DNA of 41,975 nt. Source: Actinomycetes bacterium (GTDB taxonomy: Bacteria; Actinomycetota; Acidimicrobiia; Acidimicrobiales; Bog-793). This document shows, piece by piece, positions 41,313-41,975 of this stretch (position 1 is the first letter of the stretch; each line of letters begins with the position of its first letter). Position numbers and translations under genes: made by a program. Where the stretch lies: the NCBI GenBank assembly GCA_021791795.1, contig JAJYVX010000007.1, forward strand, positions 1 through 41,975. Reading direction: 5' to 3'. A model generated the notes under the pieces. The model was given only the letters and a program-made list of their open reading frames with translations. It did not search any database and was not told the origin of the DNA.

Positions 41313-41975
41313 ATGTTCACAAATCGCATGCCCCGCTACGAGATCCTGTCCGAGGATGCTCTCGAGGTGCTCGACCGTGGATGGCGCAGGATCATGACCG
41401 AGATCGGCGTGCAGTTCGCCAAGCCCGAAGCGGTCGAGCTCTTCGCCAGGGCCGGCCAGCGCACGGAGGGAGAGGTCGTCTTCCTCGACCCTGACTTCGT
41501 CCTCGAGCAGGTGAGCCTCGTCCCGCGCGAGTTCTCCCTGAAGGCGCGCAATCCCGCGAACTCGGTCCACATAGGCGGCGACAACATGGTCTTCTCCGCC
41601 GTCTACGGACCCCCGTTCGTGCGCGAGGGCTCGGAGCGCCGGGACGCGAGCATGCGCGACTACCGGCGTTTTGCCATGCTGGCCCAGCACTACCCCGAGC
41701 TCGACTCCGCCGGCGGGATCATCTGCGAGCCGAACGACACGCCCCTGGACTCGCGCCACCTCGACATGGTTTTCGCGCTGCAGACGCTCACCGACAAGAT
41801 CTACATGGGCAACGTCGTCTCCGGCGTCAACGCCCGCGACACGATCGCCATGTCGGAGATCCTCTTCGGCGGGAGGGAGGCGATCGAGCAGACCCCGGTG
41901 ACGGTGTCCCTCATCAACTGCAACTCGCCGCTGCGCTGGGACGACCGGATGCTCGACGCCCAGTTCGAGTACAGC
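41313..41975 (+). CDS. MttB-superfamily trimethylamine/quaternary-amine methyltransferase (partial)
   Basis: Transfers a methyl group from a quaternary or tertiary amine to the corrinoid protein. Only the first 221 residues lie in the window. They fit the family: LEVLDRGWRRIMTEIGVQFAKPEAVELFARAG, FLDPDFVLEQVSLVPREFSLKARNP, MRDYRRFAMLAQHYPELDSAGGIICEPND and INCNSPLRWDDRML. The ATG at 41313 (MFTNRMPRYE) is chosen from promoter spacing; an ATG at 41328 is in the same frame. The site where methanogen MttB has pyrrolysine lies further downstream, so the class (trimethylamine versus glycine betaine, proline betaine or carnitine) is not settled. No in-frame stop occurs in the visible part. Confidence 0.9.
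   Translation, partial: MFTNRMPRYEILSEDALEVLDRGWRRIMTEIGVQFAKPEAVELFARAGQRTEGEVVFLDPDFVLEQVSLVPREFSLKARNPANSVHIGGDNMVFSAVYGPPFVREGSERRDASMRDYRRFAMLAQHYPELDSAGGIICEPNDTPLDSRHLDMVFALQTLTDKIYMGNVVSGVNARDTIAMSEILFGGREAIEQTPVTVSLINCNSPLRWDDRMLDAQFEYS

Noticed and set aside
41313-41975. Pyrrolysine-containing MttB
   Set aside because: Not testable here: the residue lies beyond the window edge, no in-frame TAG is present in the visible part, and no pyl genes are seen.

Overview
This is a GC-rich window with many GTG and TTG starts, 4-bp start/stop overlaps, and promoters that sit almost on the start codon. Together with the gene families seen, these features suggest a high-GC actinobacterium (Acidimicrobiia or Thermoleophilia would fit; the lineage is an inference). 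No tRNA, rRNA, CRISPR array, insertion sequence or prophage gene was seen. I support 36 protein-coding genes. The first and last are cut by the window edges.

Layout. (1) 1-749: response regulator with a SpoIIE/PP2C phosphatase domain. (2) 750-1415: non-coding, with a strong terminator hairpin. (3) 1416-3043: a TetR regulator and fdhD (formate dehydrogenase sulfurtransferase) in one operon, with a palindromic operator upstream. (4) 3350-7232: acylphosphatase, a MarR/MFS exporter operon with a perfect 16-bp palindrome, and malic enzyme. (5) 7385-11427: formate-THF ligase, methenyl-THF cyclohydrolase and an alpha-glucan phosphorylase on the minus strand. They diverge from a choline-dehydrogenase-like GMC flavoenzyme and an aldehyde dehydrogenase (11451-14818). 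(6) 14819-21640: a peptide/nickel-type ABC importer with a fused two-domain ATPase and a proline-iminopeptidase-like hydrolase. (7) 21864-25663: a tightly coupled operon of SDR, amidohydrolase, DmdA/GcvT-like demethylase and SnoaL-like protein. (8) 25705-29005: an orphan molybdenum hydroxylase large subunit converging on a zinc-independent quinone-oxidoreductase-type MDR protein. (9) 29100-35628: Rieske oxygenase, SDR, an internally deleted AsnC regulator, a dimethylglycine-dehydrogenase-like protein and ETF beta/alpha. (10) 35608-41281, minus strand: IclR, corrinoid protein, methyl-THF:corrinoid methyltransferase, RACo-type reactivase, DUF1638 protein and methylene-THF reductase. They diverge from an MttB-superfamily methyltransferase (41313 to the window end).

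How it fits together (inference). The theme is catabolism of methylated amines and their one-carbon units. The GMC enzyme and aldehyde dehydrogenase could take choline to glycine betaine. Methyl groups could then leave by two routes: the oxygen-dependent Rieske and DMGDH-like enzymes, with ETF as electron acceptor for the latter, and the oxygen-independent MttB/corrinoid/MtgA route, kept active by RACo. Methyl-THF could be oxidised by the MetF-like enzyme, then the cyclohydrolase, with formate-THF ligase running in reverse to give formate and ATP. A formate dehydrogenase matured by FdhD could finish the oxidation. Methylene-THF dehydrogenase, the formate dehydrogenase and a Rieske reductase are not in the window. 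The most interesting items are the corrinoid demethylation operon with its DUF1638 protein and nested IclR operator, the DmdA-like operon, the orphan molybdenum subunit, and the AsnC protein that has lost most of its ligand-binding domain.
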